64,000 nt of DNA from the NCBI GenBank assembly GCA_900541565.1, contig UQKB01000001.1, forward strand, positions 62,001 through 126,000. Reading direction: 5' to 3'. Made by a program: the position numbers and the translations under genes. The number at the start of each line of letters is the position of its first letter. Position 1 is the stretch's first letter. The stretch is from an uncultured Oscillospiraceae bacterium. GTDB taxonomy: Bacteria > Bacillota > Clostridia > Oscillospirales > Acutalibacteraceae. The notes below the pieces were generated by a model, which saw only the letters and a list, made by a program, of their open reading frames with translations, was not told where the DNA came from and searched no databases. Positions 9,287-18,571 of this stretch are shown here, in pieces.

Positions 9287-9727
9287 TTGAACATTACGTT
9301 TGTATGTACAGGCAATACCTGCCGCAGCCCTATGGCACAGGCTCTGTTTACACAGATGGCGCAGGACAGCGGAATAACGTTTACCACCGACAGCGCCGGG
9401 CTTGCCGCTATGCCGGGGCAGCCTGCGGCGGAATATGCAATTGAGGCCTGTAAAGCGCTGGGTGCAGATTTGTCTGCGCACCGCTCGAAAAGCCTTTTAC
9501 AAGAAGATCTTGCGTCGGTTGACCTTTTTGTGGTCATGACTATGCAGCATGCACAGGCGCTTATGAAGCTTGGCGTTGCAAAAAATAAAATTTATATTCT
9601 TCATGTTTCAGACCCGTTTGGCGGTAATCTGGAAACCTACACACAATGCTGTGAAGAGATCCGCAAGCAACTGGCTGTTCTTCTGGAGCTAATCAAAAAA
9701 CAGGAGCAGAAAAAGACGGATGAATAA
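9287..9727 (+). CDS. Low-molecular-weight phosphatase, YwlE-like
   Basis: Protein phosphatase of the LMW-PTP fold, 146 residues. The P-loop CTGNTCRSP starts at Cys7, with Arg13 completing CX5R, and the acid motif DPFG lies near residue 107. Thr11 sits at the position that gives B. subtilis YwlE its phosphoarginine preference, so a protein-arginine phosphatase role is likely, though tyrosine phosphatase remains possible. Translation probably starts at TTG 9287, since the conserved strand begins at that codon. It overlaps rimI by eight bases. Confidence 0.85.
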   Translation: MNITFVCTGNTCRSPMAQALFTQMAQDSGITFTTDSAGLAAMPGQPAAEYAIEACKALGADLSAHRSKSLLQEDLASVDLFVVMTMQHAQALMKLGVAKNKIYILHVSDPFGGNLETYTQCCEEIRKQLAVLLELIKKQEQKKTDE

Positions 9728-10169
9728 CAAAGTGATGGTCGTTCCCATGGAACGCAGGCATGTAAAAGAAGTCGCACAGCTTGAAGCATTGTGCTTTTCA
9801 AAGCCCTGGAGCGAACAGGGGCTTTTGGCAGAGCTTGCAAACGGCACGGCGCATTTTTTTGTAGCGCAAAGCGCAGAAGAAATCGTCGGATACATAGGTA
9901 TGCATATTGTATGCGACGAAGCGTACATTGCAAATCTTGCCGTACACCCCGGTCACAGAAAAAAAGGTGTGGGGCGGACGCTTTTACATATGGCGCAGGG
10001 GTTTGCATTGGGTATGGGCGCAAAATTTTTATCTTTGGAGGTGCGCCAGAGCAATCAACCGGCGATCAGCCTGTACCGCAGCGAGGGATTTAAAACGGCG
10101 GGCAAGCGCAAAGGGTTTTATACCCAGCCAAAAGAGGATGCGTTGATCTTAACCCTGCTTTTTAACTGA
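9720..10169 (+). CDS. rimI: Ribosomal protein S18 alanine N-acetyltransferase
   Basis: GNAT acetyltransferase of 149 residues. The acetyl-CoA binding motif is HRKKGVGRTLL, preceded by the strand IANLAVHPG, and LEVRQSNQPAISLYRSEGF is the RimI-type C-terminal signature. It lies directly before tsaD, the usual RimI neighbourhood. The start overlaps the phosphatase gene, and a GAGC-poor but AAAAGAC-rich sequence precedes it, so translation is probably coupled. Confidence 0.9.
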   Translation: MNNKVMVVPMERRHVKEVAQLEALCFSKPWSEQGLLAELANGTAHFFVAQSAEEIVGYIGMHIVCDEAYIANLAVHPGHRKKGVGRTLLHMAQGFALGMGAKFLSLEVRQSNQPAISLYRSEGFKTAGKRKGFYTQPKEDALILTLLFN

Positions 10170-10190
10170 TCTGAAAAACGGAGGACAAAT

Positions 10191-11201
10191 ATGAAATTTC
10201 TTGCAATAGAAAGCTCTTGTGATGAAACGGCTGCAGCCGTGGTGGAAGACGGCAGGACGGTTTTGTCCTCAGTGGTTGCTTCGCAGGTGGAGGAGCACAG
10301 GCTGTATGGCGGCGTAGTGCCGGAAATTGCGTCGCGCAGGCATGCAGAAGCGATCTGCGCGGTAACACAGCAGGCGTTGGAGCAGGCACAGTGTACGCTT
10401 TCTGCCATAGACGCGTTTGCAGTAACATATGCGCCGGGGTTGATTGGTGCGCTGCTGGTGGGTGTAAATTATGTAAAGGGGCTGTCGCTTGCAACGGGCA
10501 AGCCGCTGATCCCCGTACACCATCTGCGCGCGCATATCGCGGCCAATTATATAGCGCACAGCGCGCTTAAACCGCCGTTTTTATGCCTGGTAGTCAGCGG
10601 CGGTCACAGTCATATTATCAGGGTGGACGGCTATACACAGATGCATGTAATGGGAAAAACGCGCGACGATGCCGCGGGAGAAGCTTTTGATAAAGCGGCG
10701 CGTACAATGGGGATGCCCTATCCCGGCGGTGTTTATCTGGACAAGATTGCACAGCAGGGGAATGACGCAGCGTTCAGACTGCCGCACCCGACTGTGGAAG
10801 GCGCGCCGTATGATTTTAGCTTTTCGGGGCTGAAAACGGCGATGATCAACCTTGTCCACAATGCCTTACAAAAAGGGGAAAAGCTGCCGGTGGAAGATTT
10901 GTCGGCATCGTTTCGCAAAGCGGTGGTGGATTGCCTGACAGACCGCTTTTTAAAAGCCGCAAAGGACACGGGCAGTCAAACGCTTGTAATTGCAGGCGGT
11001 GTTTCTGCAAATTCCCTGCTGCGCAGCCGGTTGCAAAGCGCATGCAAAGAGCTGGGCTATAAGCTGTATATGCCGCCGCTTTCGCTGTGCGGTGACAATG
11101 CCGCTATGGTGGGCGCGCAGGGCTATTACGAATTTTTAAGCGGAAAGTCGGCGGATCTTTCATTAAACGCCTGCGCTACAATGTCGATAGAACAGGGCTA
11201 G
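10191..11201 (+). CDS. tsaD: tRNA N6-threonylcarbamoyladenosine synthase subunit
   Basis: Transfers the threonylcarbamoyl group to A37 of ANN-decoding tRNAs with TsaB and TsaE, 336 residues. It opens with the ASKHA-fold motif ESSCDETAAAV. The metal-binding histidines are in VHHLRAHIAANY near residue 110, and SGGHSHI and FDKAAR follow. The length is standard. GGAGG lies 7 bases before the ATG. It ends with TAG, showing that amber is used as a normal stop in this genome. Confidence 0.97.
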   Translation: MKFLAIESSCDETAAAVVEDGRTVLSSVVASQVEEHRLYGGVVPEIASRRHAEAICAVTQQALEQAQCTLSAIDAFAVTYAPGLIGALLVGVNYVKGLSLATGKPLIPVHHLRAHIAANYIAHSALKPPFLCLVVSGGHSHIIRVDGYTQMHVMGKTRDDAAGEAFDKAARTMGMPYPGGVYLDKIAQQGNDAAFRLPHPTVEGAPYDFSFSGLKTAMINLVHNALQKGEKLPVEDLSASFRKAVVDCLTDRFLKAAKDTGSQTLVIAGGVSANSLLRSRLQSACKELGYKLYMPPLSLCGDNAAMVGAQGYYEFLSGKSADLSLNACATMSIEQG

Positions 11202-11423
11202 TTGCAAAGAAATTTTTCCGGCTTTTTGTGTGTATATCCAATGCCGCTGCTTTTGGATCGTATTGCTTTGCAATAGAAGGATCTTTATTTATTTCTTGCG
11301 AAAAATAAATTTTTATTATAAATAAAGTTTTTATTTTACATTAATTTTGCAGGATTTTGTAGGGGATTATTCGTTTTGACAGAAAAACTTCCGGAACATG
11401 ATTATAAATTCACAATTTATACA
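11202..11423. other. Gene-free AT-rich region before pckG
   Basis: Nothing coding is supported here. The sequence is T- and A-rich, with no clear terminator hairpin after tsaD. It leads into the pckG promoter. Confidence 0.5.
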
Positions 11424-11452
11424 TTGATAATTCCTTCCAATTGTATTATAAT
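11424..11452 (+). promoter_or_regulatory. Promoter of pckG
   Basis: TTGATA (11424-11429), a 17-base spacer and a perfect TATAAT (11447-11452). The start point would fall near 11459, about 46 bases before the chosen ATG. Confidence 0.85.
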
Positions 11453-11504
11453 AAAAAACAGTGTTGAAAGCCCACATAAATGCATAGAAAGGGGATTTGT
11501 AATC

Positions 11505-13271
11505 ATGACAAACAATAAGTCGGTTCTTGCATGGCTGGATAAAATGAAAGAACTGCTTACACCTGACAAAATAGTATGGATCGACGGCTCTGAGGAACAG
11601 CTTGAGGCGCTGCGCGCACAGGCCTGCTCCACGGGCGAATTGATAAAGCTCAATGAAGAAAAGCTTCCCGGTTGTTATCTGCACAGGACAGCTGTCAACG
11701 ATGTGGCGCGTGTAGAGGACAGGACCTTTATTTGCTCCAGAAAGGAAGAGGATGCAGGTCCTACCAACAACTGGAAAGAACCGCAGGAAGCCTATAAAAT
11801 GCTTTTTGATATTGCAAGGGGCAGCTATAAGGGGCGCACCATGTATATTATCCCCTATTCCATGGGACCGATCGGTTCGCCGCTTGCACAGATTGGTATT
11901 GAGGTGACCGATTCGATCTACGTAGTACTGAATATGGCGATCATGACGCGCGTAGGAGCGGCAGTTTTAACCCAGCTGGGCGACAGTGAAGACTGGGTAA
12001 AGGGGCTGCATTCCCGCTGCGATATTGATGCAGAAAAGCGCTATATCTGCCATTTCCCGGAGGACAATTATATTATTTCGGTTAATTCCGGCTACGGCGG
12101 AAACGTGCTGCTCGGCAAAAAATGCTTTGCGTTGCGCATTGCGTCTTATCTTGGCAAAAACCACGAATGGATGGCTGAGCATATGCTCATCCTTGGTATA
12201 GAAAACCCGCAGGGGGAGGTCAAGTATATTTCTGCTGCTTTCCCATCTGCCTGCGGCAAAACCAACCTTGCCATGCTCATTCCTCCGGAGGGCTACACCT
12301 CCAGGGGCTATAAGGTTTGGTGTGTTGGCGACGATATAGCCTGGATGCGCAAGGGGCCAGACGGCAGGCTTTGGGCGATTAATCCCGAAAACGGCTTCTT
12401 CGGCGTTGCGCCCGGTACAAACGCAAAATCCAACCCGAACGCGCTTGCTTCTACTCGCAAGGGAACAATTTTTACAAATGTTGTGCATAATCTGGACGAT
12501 AATACCGTATGGTGGGAAGGTCTGGACAAGAACCCGCCCACAAACGCGGTGGACTGGAAGGGCAACCCCTGGAACGGAAAAACGTCCACAGAAAAGGGCG
12601 CGCATCCAAACAGCCGTTTTACAGCGCCGGCGAAAAACTGCCCGTGCATCAGCGACAAGTTTGACGATGTACAGGGCGTACCGATTTCTGCAATTATTTT
12701 TGGCGGAAGAAGGGCGCAGACCACACCGCTGGTATACCAGTCGAAGGATTGGGACAACGGCGTGTTCGTAGGCTCTATTATGGCTTCTGAAACAACGGCT
12801 GCCGCAACAGGCGCCGTAGGCGTTGTACGCCGCGACCCCATGGCTATGCTGCCGTTTTGCGGTTATCATATGGGCGACTATTTTAAGCACTGGATTGAGA
12901 TGGGCAAGCTGCTGGGCGACAAAGCACCCAAGATCTTCAACGTAAACTGGTTCCGTCTGGACGATGAGGGCAACTTCCTTTGGCCGGGCTTTGGCGATAA
13001 CTTCCGTGTGCTGGAATGGATTATTGACCGCTGCGAAGGCAAAAAAGATGCGGTGGAAACAGCGATTGGCTATGTGCCTAAGCCGGAAGATATTAATATT
13101 GAAGGGCTGGACATCGACAGAAAAACGTTGGAAGAAATTCTTTCTGTTGACAATACAAAATGGATGCAGGAAGCCCAGGGTATTGAAGAATTTTACAAAA
13201 AGTTTGGGAACAAGCTACCGCAAGAGCTTGCCGACCAGCTGCAGGCGTTAAAACAAAGGCTTGCAAAATAA
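11505..13271 (+). CDS. pckG: Phosphoenolpyruvate carboxykinase (GTP)
   Basis: GTP-type PEPCK interconverting oxaloacetate and PEP, 588 residues. The P-loop region FPSACGKTN near residue 248 holds the hyper-reactive cysteine of the GTP class, DDIAWM is the metal/nucleotide motif, and RRDPMAMLPF is present near the C-terminal third. The start is ATG 11505 with AAAGGGG upstream; an in-frame TTG further upstream lies before the promoter and is rejected. In fermenting Clostridia it often runs in the carboxylating, energy-conserving direction. Confidence 0.96.
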   Translation: MTNNKSVLAWLDKMKELLTPDKIVWIDGSEEQLEALRAQACSTGELIKLNEEKLPGCYLHRTAVNDVARVEDRTFICSRKEEDAGPTNNWKEPQEAYKMLFDIARGSYKGRTMYIIPYSMGPIGSPLAQIGIEVTDSIYVVLNMAIMTRVGAAVLTQLGDSEDWVKGLHSRCDIDAEKRYICHFPEDNYIISVNSGYGGNVLLGKKCFALRIASYLGKNHEWMAEHMLILGIENPQGEVKYISAAFPSACGKTNLAMLIPPEGYTSRGYKVWCVGDDIAWMRKGPDGRLWAINPENGFFGVAPGTNAKSNPNALASTRKGTIFTNVVHNLDDNTVWWEGLDKNPPTNAVDWKGNPWNGKTSTEKGAHPNSRFTAPAKNCPCISDKFDDVQGVPISAIIFGGRRAQTTPLVYQSKDWDNGVFVGSIMASETTAAATGAVGVVRRDPMAMLPFCGYHMGDYFKHWIEMGKLLGDKAPKIFNVNWFRLDDEGNFLWPGFGDNFRVLEWIIDRCEGKKDAVETAIGYVPKPEDINIEGLDIDRKTLEEILSVDNTKWMQEAQGIEEFYKKFGNKLPQELADQLQALKQRLAK

Positions 13272-13328
13272 AAGTAAAAAACATCCAAACTTTTTTTGGA
13301 TATTTGGATATTAAAACCCTCCTAAGCG

Positions 13329-13363
13329 AAAGCCGCCGCCGGCAGAAAGCCGGCGGCGGCTTT
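13329..13363 (+). terminator. GC-rich terminator after pckG
   Basis: A perfect 15-bp stem with a five-base AGAAA loop, 57 bases past the pckG stop, followed only by TTT and a second short hairpin (13362-13377). The short T tract makes it imperfect but it is very stable. Confidence 0.75.
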
Positions 13364-13369
13364 GCGCAC

Positions 13370-13398
13370 TTGCGCAAGATTGCGGGATACGGTATAAT
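13370..13398 (+). promoter_or_regulatory. Promoter upstream of ymdB
   Basis: A perfect -10 TATAAT (13393-13398) is spaced 17 bases from a weak -35 TTGCGC (13370-13375). It would give a leader of more than 300 bases before ymdB. Confidence 0.5.
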
Positions 13399-13404
13399 AA
13401 AATA

Positions 13405-13722
13405 AACATACGCATAGGCTGTAAACGTGCCCGAAAGATTGCTTTAAAATGGGCTCTTGCAGATAGAATAAGCCGTATTATGGGTGCAATCCGGGGTTTC
13501 AATACAAAAGCTGTTTTTATAAGCAGGAAAAGCTTTACGGTTTATTCCTGCCAGATTTTTATCAAACCGTTTGATTGTAATTGTAAGCGCGAAGTTGTGG
13601 AACACTATATGTACCGCTACCACAGGCACTTTGCAGCGCCTTTTTTGAAGACGGCCCGTTTCTATACGGCAAAGGTGCGGATTTTTTGCATTTGCAGAAG
13701 AAAAGAAAGAGGAACGGCAAAT
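13405..13722 (+). other. Long untranslated region before ymdB
   Basis: The ymdB frame stays open back to 13480, but the predicted peptide has no resemblance to the family and is Cys/Arg/Phe-rich. I see no terminator or known riboswitch in it. Confidence 0.4.
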
Positions 13723-14502
13723 ATGAATATTCTTGCAATCGGTGATGTAGTAGGCAGCATAGGCTGCCACTTTTTGCGGCAGAAGCTGCCGGCGTTTAAA
13801 AAATTTAAAAACGTGGACCTTGTCATAGCAAACGGGGAAAATTCTGCAGACGGCAACGGTATTACGCCCGCCAGTGCAGAATTTTTGTTTCAAAGCGGCG
13901 TAGATGTTATTACGGGTGGGAACCATTCCTTTCGCAGAAAAGAGGTTTTCCCGTTTTATGAAGAAAATGTATATTTGCTGCGGCCTGCTAATTTCCCGCA
14001 GGGAACAACGCCGGGACGGGGCATGTGTATGGTTGATATGGGATATACCCAGGTTGCGGTCATTAATTTGATGGGTACGGCGCTTTTAGAGCCGCTGGAT
14101 TGCCCGTTTCATACCGTTGACCGTCTGCTTGACGAAGCTGTGCAGCAGGGAGCAAAGGTTATTGTTGTAGACCTGCACGCAGAGGCTACCGGCGAAAAGC
14201 GCGCAATGGGCTATTATCTGGACGGCCGTGTGTCGGCGCTGTTTGGAACGCATACGCATGTGCCCACCGCGGACGAAACCGTGCTGCCAAACGGCACGGG
14301 CTATATTACCGATGTAGGTATGACCGGCACAGTGCACTCCGTGCTGGGTGTAAAGCCGGAAATCATTATTGCAAAGCTGAAGGAAAAGCTGCCGCAGCGT
14401 TTTGATCTGGCGGACGGCCCGTGCAAGCTGGATTGTATTTTGTTTGAAATTGACGAAAAGACAGGGAAGGCACGCAGTGTGGAAAGAAGCGAAATTCTGT
14501 GA
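13723..14502 (+). CDS. ymdB: YmdB-family metallophosphoesterase
   Basis: Calcineurin-like phosphodiesterase, 259 residues, of the family whose B. subtilis member hydrolyses 2',3'-cyclic nucleotides and affects biofilm choice. Metal-site motifs are visible in order: IGDVVG, NGEN, GGNHSF, DLHAEAT and FGTHTHVPTAD. ATG 13723 has AGAGGA 9 bases upstream and starts exactly at the conserved beta strand MNILAIGD. Length agrees with the family at about 260 residues. Confidence 0.93.
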   Translation: MNILAIGDVVGSIGCHFLRQKLPAFKKFKNVDLVIANGENSADGNGITPASAEFLFQSGVDVITGGNHSFRRKEVFPFYEENVYLLRPANFPQGTTPGRGMCMVDMGYTQVAVINLMGTALLEPLDCPFHTVDRLLDEAVQQGAKVIVVDLHAEATGEKRAMGYYLDGRVSALFGTHTHVPTADETVLPNGTGYITDVGMTGTVHSVLGVKPEIIIAKLKEKLPQRFDLADGPCKLDCILFEIDEKTGKARSVERSEIL

Positions 14503-14594
14503 GCACATTGCCTGTCCGCCCAATTGACACATTCTGTCTTGTTGTGTATTTTGCTATAATTTTCATATAATATTGCGTAATTTTTGCTAGTGTA

Positions 14595-14624
14595 TTGAAT
14601 TTAGTCGCCTGCATATGCTATAAT
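14595..14624 (+). promoter_or_regulatory. Promoter of the DAK2 gene
   Basis: TTGAAT (14595-14600), an 18-base spacer and a perfect TATAAT (14619-14624), about 65 bases before the ATG. Another TATAAT-like run lies upstream near 14553. Confidence 0.75.
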
Positions 14625-14690
14625 ATGAAAGTATATTTATGAATGGAATAGAGCAGTGATACCACTGCTTCTTTTTAAGGAAGTGTTTTT

Positions 14691-16361
14691 ATGATAAACG
14701 GCGTAATGCTAAAAAACGCCATTATATCCGGCGCAAATCACATTACTTCGCAAAAATCAGCAATTGATGATCTAAACATTTTTCCTGTTCCCGACGGTGA
14801 CACGGGGACCAATATGTCCATGACCATCAACGCCGCAGTAGCCGAGCTGAAGAAAAGCGAAGAAGAAAGCGCAGGTGCGGTTGCGAAAACGGCGGCATCT
14901 GCCTTTTTGCGCGGTGCCAGAGGAAATTCGGGCGTAATTCTGTCGCTTTTGTTTCGGGGCTTTTCAAAGGGGCTTGCAGGGAAGGACAGCGCAGACGGTA
15001 TGGATCTTGCCAATGCCCTGTCGATTGGTGTAGAGGCAGCCTACAGTGCAGTGATGAAGCCTACGGAAGGAACAATCCTGACAGTTGCACGCGTGGCGGC
15101 ACAGGCCGGAAAGGCTTTTGCGCAGGAAAACAGTGACCCCGCGGCGGTATGGGATGTGATTTGTACTGCGGCGTTTGACGCGCTGGAAACAACGCCGGAG
15201 CTTTTACCCGTTTTGAAAAAGGCCGGTGTGGTGGACGCGGGCGGCAAGGGGCTTTGTGTTATTTTTGAAGGAATGCAGTCTGTTTTTAAGGACGGCGTGA
15301 TCATAGAAAATGCGCAGGCAGCGCAGCAGGGAATAGAGGAGGACGACTTTTTCCGCAGTGCTGCCGCGGAATTTGACGACGATATTACCTTTACCTATTG
15401 TACCGAATTTATTGTAGGGCGCGACAGCGGGGTAGAAAAAGAACCTGCTGAGCTTCGTGCGTATTTGGAAACCATCGGCGACTGTGTGGTCGTGGTGGAC
15501 GACGAAGAGATTATAAAGGTCCATGTGCATACGGAAGACCCCGGCAATGCGCTGCAGGCCGGGCTTACCTTTGGGCAGCTTCTGACGGTCAAGGTCGAAA
15601 ACATGAAAGAGCAGCACAGAAAGGCTGCCGAAGCGAACGAAGAAAACAAGAAAAAGGTAGCGAAAAAGGAAAAGCTGGTCTTTGCGCCGCCGGAGGAGGA
15701 AACAGGCTTTGTAGCGGTTGCCGCCGGCGCCGGGCTTTGCGAGTTGTTCCAGGATTTGGGCTGCAGACATGTGGTAAGCGGCGGGCAAAGCATGAACCCC
15801 AGCACGGACGATATTTTAGAGGCGGTCAAGGCAACAGGGGCAAAAACCGTTTTTGTGCTGCCGAATAATAAAAATATTATTATGGCAGCACAGCAGGTTG
15901 TGCCGCTTGTGGAGGACAGAAAGGTGATCGTACTGCCCACAAGGACCATCCCGCAGGGCTTGAGCGCTATGCTTGCTTATGACCCGGATCTGACTGCGGA
16001 CGGCAACAAGCAGTTGATGTTGGACGCGGCGTCCGGTGTGGCGACAGGGCAGGTTACCTTTGCTGCAAGAAATTCCGAATTTGGCTCTACCAAGATCCGG
16101 GAGGGCGAAATCATTGCTTTGGAAAACGGAAAGCTGTGTATTACAGATAAGGATGATCCCGTTAAGGCGGCGTATAAGCTGACCAAAAATATGGTCCGGC
16201 GCGATACGGCTTTTATTACGATCATTTACGGGCAGGATGTTACAGAAGAGCAGGCGCAGGAATGCCTGCGGCTTGTACAGACAAAATATGGTTCAGGCAT
16301 TGACGTAACGCTTGTAAACGGCGGGCAGCCGGTGTATTATTTTATCCTTTCGATCGAGTAA
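14691..16361 (+). CDS. fakA: DAK2/DegV-type fatty acid kinase subunit
   Basis: Two-part protein of 556 residues matching the YloV/FakA layout. An N-terminal DhaL-like ATP-binding domain (residues 8-200, with the metal-binding DGDTGTNM near 34 and RGARGNSGVILS) precedes a linker rich in Glu and Lys near 315, then a FakA C-terminal domain. FakA phosphorylates fatty acids presented by a FakB (DegV) protein for phospholipid synthesis. No FakB is in the window. The ribosome site is TAAGGAAG. A strong terminator follows at 16428. Confidence 0.9.
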   Translation: MINGVMLKNAIISGANHITSQKSAIDDLNIFPVPDGDTGTNMSMTINAAVAELKKSEEESAGAVAKTAASAFLRGARGNSGVILSLLFRGFSKGLAGKDSADGMDLANALSIGVEAAYSAVMKPTEGTILTVARVAAQAGKAFAQENSDPAAVWDVICTAAFDALETTPELLPVLKKAGVVDAGGKGLCVIFEGMQSVFKDGVIIENAQAAQQGIEEDDFFRSAAAEFDDDITFTYCTEFIVGRDSGVEKEPAELRAYLETIGDCVVVVDDEEIIKVHVHTEDPGNALQAGLTFGQLLTVKVENMKEQHRKAAEANEENKKKVAKKEKLVFAPPEEETGFVAVAAGAGLCELFQDLGCRHVVSGGQSMNPSTDDILEAVKATGAKTVFVLPNNKNIIMAAQQVVPLVEDRKVIVLPTRTIPQGLSAMLAYDPDLTADGNKQLMLDAASGVATGQVTFAARNSEFGSTKIREGEIIALENGKLCITDKDDPVKAAYKLTKNMVRRDTAFITIIYGQDVTEEQAQECLRLVQTKYGSGIDVTLVNGGQPVYYFILSIE

Positions 16362-16427
16362 CCCTCGCTTGTTCGCTGTAAGGCTTTTTACAACCTCACA
16401 GCGGCATGTTGGCGGGAACTGTAAAGG

Positions 16428-16462
16428 AACAGGGCGCTTTAAGCGCCCTGTTGTTTTTTTTT
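16428..16462 (+). terminator. Rho-independent terminator after fakA
   Basis: A 12-bp inverted repeat AACAGGGCGCTT with a one-base centre, followed by nine T residues. It shows that recG translation must begin downstream of about 16465. Confidence 0.93.
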
Positions 16463-16501
16463 GAAAAAAAAGGTACAATAGGGGCAATACAAAATGGATG
16501 G

Positions 16502-18553
16502 ATGATGGAGATGGCGTCCTTATTTGAAAAGCCCATTGAAACTTTATATGGGGTCGGAAAACGGCGCGGCGAGCTTTTACGTAAGCTTGGCGCAGGCACC
16601 GTGGGGGATTTGCTGCGTTTTTACCCACGCGCGTACGAAGACCACAGCCATCCGGTTTTGATTCAGCAGGCGCCTGTCGGAGAAATATGCTGTATTCAGG
16701 CTACACTGGAAGCGCCGGTGATGGAACGGAGAATTTCGGGAGGCAGGCTTTTAAGCCGCGTAGGCGTATACGATGAAAGCGGCCATATGCAAATCACCTT
16801 TTTTAACAACCGTTTTATTAAGGATATGTTGAAAATGGGGGAAACCTACGTATTTTATGGTAAAATGGCGCAAAACGCAGGAAGAAAGGAAATGGTATCC
16901 CCCGATTTTTCACCACTGCAGGGAGGGCAGCGCGTGCGGCCTGTTTACAGTGTGACCAGCGGCTTATCCTCGCGCCAGGTGGAGGCGGCGGTGAAAGAGG
17001 CGCTCAAGCTTTTGCCGCAGACGGTCAAAGAGCCGATACCGCCGGATATCATGAAAAGTTATGCGCTCTGCCCGCTGCGTTTCGCTATAGAAAATATTCA
17101 TTTTCCTGCAGACGCGGCTGCACTGCAAACGGCAAGGAAGCGGCTGATCTTTGAAGAATTGCTGGTTTTGAACCTTGGCCTGCGGCAGTTAAAAGGCCGC
17201 AGGAAAGAGGAAGCCTGTGCGGTGCTTGCGCAGGATTTTACAAAGGAGTTTTTTGCACGGTTGCCTTTTACACCGACAAATGCGCAAAAAAAAGCGGCGG
17301 AAGATTGTATAGGCGACATGATGCGCGGCAAATCCCCCATGAACAGGTTGGTTCAGGGCGACGTGGGTTCGGGCAAGACAGCCGTAGCGGCAGCCTTATG
17401 TTATAGCGCGGTAAAAAATGGGTGGCAGGCAGCTTTTATGGCGCCTACCGAAATTTTGTGCGAGCAGCATTACAGTACTTTTTGCTCCATGCTGCAGGGG
17501 ACAGATATACGCGTGGCGTTGCTCACAGGGTCTATGACGCCCGGAAAGAAAAAAAAGCTGCAGCAGCAACTGGCACAGGGGCAGATAGATCTGGTAATTG
17601 GAACCCATGCGCTGCTGTCCGACGGGGTGGAATTCCGGCGGCTGGGGCTTGTTGTCACAGACGAGCAGCACCGGTTTGGTGTGGCGCAGCGCGCACGGCT
17701 GCTGTCCAAAGGGGAAAACCCGCATCTGCTGGTTATGAGCGCAACGCCGATTCCGCGTACGCTGGCGCTTATAATATACGGCGATTTGGATATTACGGTA
17801 ATTGATCAGCTGCCGCCCGGCAGACAAAAGGTGGATACGTTTTTAATCGACAGCAGCAAGCGGGAAAGAATGTACAATTTTTTAAAAAAGCTGATGGACC
17901 AGGGAAGACAGTGCTATATTGTTTGCCCGGCTGTAGAGGAGGGCGAATTAAACCTGACCTCTGTACAGGAATATGCAGAGGACCTGATGGCGGGCCCGTT
18001 TTGCGATTATGCCGTAGGGCTTTTGCATGGAAAAATGAAAAGCGCACAGAAAGATAGCGTTATGCGCGCCTTTGCCCGAGGGGAAATTGAGCTTCTTGTT
18101 GCAACGACCGTGGTTGAGGTGGGGGTAGACGTACCCAATGCGGCCGTTATGGCGGTAGAAAACGCTGAACGCTTTGGCCTTTCGCAGCTGCATCAGCTGC
18201 GCGGCAGGGTTGGAAGAGGCAATTATAAGTCGTACTGTATTTTAATATCGGACGCAAAAAATGAAGAAGCCGTTGCACGCCTGCACACAATGTGCCAAAC
18301 GGACAACGGTTTTGAAATTGCCGACGCAGATTTAAAGCTGCGTGGGCCGGGTGATTTTTTTGGTGCGCGCCAGCACGGCTTGCCGGAGCTGAAGATTGCG
18401 GATTTGGCCGACATGCCCAATTTAGCGGCAGCGCAGAGCGCCGCGCAGGAGATTCTTTCAAAAAGCCCCGATTTATCTCACCCGGCATATAAAAGCCTGC
18501 GCGCAGAGGTTGTAAGGCTGTTTGGCAAGGTGGGGGAAAACGGACTGAATTAG
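16502..18553 (+). CDS. recG: ATP-dependent DNA helicase RecG
   Basis: Branch-migration helicase for stalled forks and Holliday junctions, 683 residues. The order is an N-terminal wedge/OB domain (residues 60-150), helicase lobe 1 with GDVGSGKT near 285, DEQHRFG near 387 and SATPIPRTLAL, then lobe 2 with QLRGRVGRG. I chose ATG 16502 (16505 and 16511 are also possible) because the frame further upstream runs through the fakA terminator. A TACAAT -10 at 16474 may serve as its promoter. It ends with TAG. Confidence 0.95.
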   Translation: MMEMASLFEKPIETLYGVGKRRGELLRKLGAGTVGDLLRFYPRAYEDHSHPVLIQQAPVGEICCIQATLEAPVMERRISGGRLLSRVGVYDESGHMQITFFNNRFIKDMLKMGETYVFYGKMAQNAGRKEMVSPDFSPLQGGQRVRPVYSVTSGLSSRQVEAAVKEALKLLPQTVKEPIPPDIMKSYALCPLRFAIENIHFPADAAALQTARKRLIFEELLVLNLGLRQLKGRRKEEACAVLAQDFTKEFFARLPFTPTNAQKKAAEDCIGDMMRGKSPMNRLVQGDVGSGKTAVAAALCYSAVKNGWQAAFMAPTEILCEQHYSTFCSMLQGTDIRVALLTGSMTPGKKKKLQQQLAQGQIDLVIGTHALLSDGVEFRRLGLVVTDEQHRFGVAQRARLLSKGENPHLLVMSATPIPRTLALIIYGDLDITVIDQLPPGRQKVDTFLIDSSKRERMYNFLKKLMDQGRQCYIVCPAVEEGELNLTSVQEYAEDLMAGPFCDYAVGLLHGKMKSAQKDSVMRAFARGEIELLVATTVVEVGVDVPNAAVMAVENAERFGLSQLHQLRGRVGRGNYKSYCILISDAKNEEAVARLHTMCQTDNGFEIADADLKLRGPGDFFGARQHGLPELKIADLADMPNLAAAQSAAQEILSKSPDLSHPAYKSLRAEVVRLFGKVGENGLN

Positions 18554-18571
18554 ACGGGTGGGTTTCCCGGA

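Noticed and set aside
11376..11504. Extended N terminus of pckG from an upstream TTG
   Set aside because: This codon lies upstream of a near-consensus promoter, the peptide does not match PEPCK, and ATG 11505 has a better ribosome site.
13480..13722. Extended N terminus of ymdB
   Set aside because: The peptide is Cys/Arg/Phe-rich, matches nothing in the family, and ATG 13723 begins the conserved strand.
16406..16501. Extended N terminus of recG
   Set aside because: The extension is translated through the fakA terminator hairpin and its T tract.
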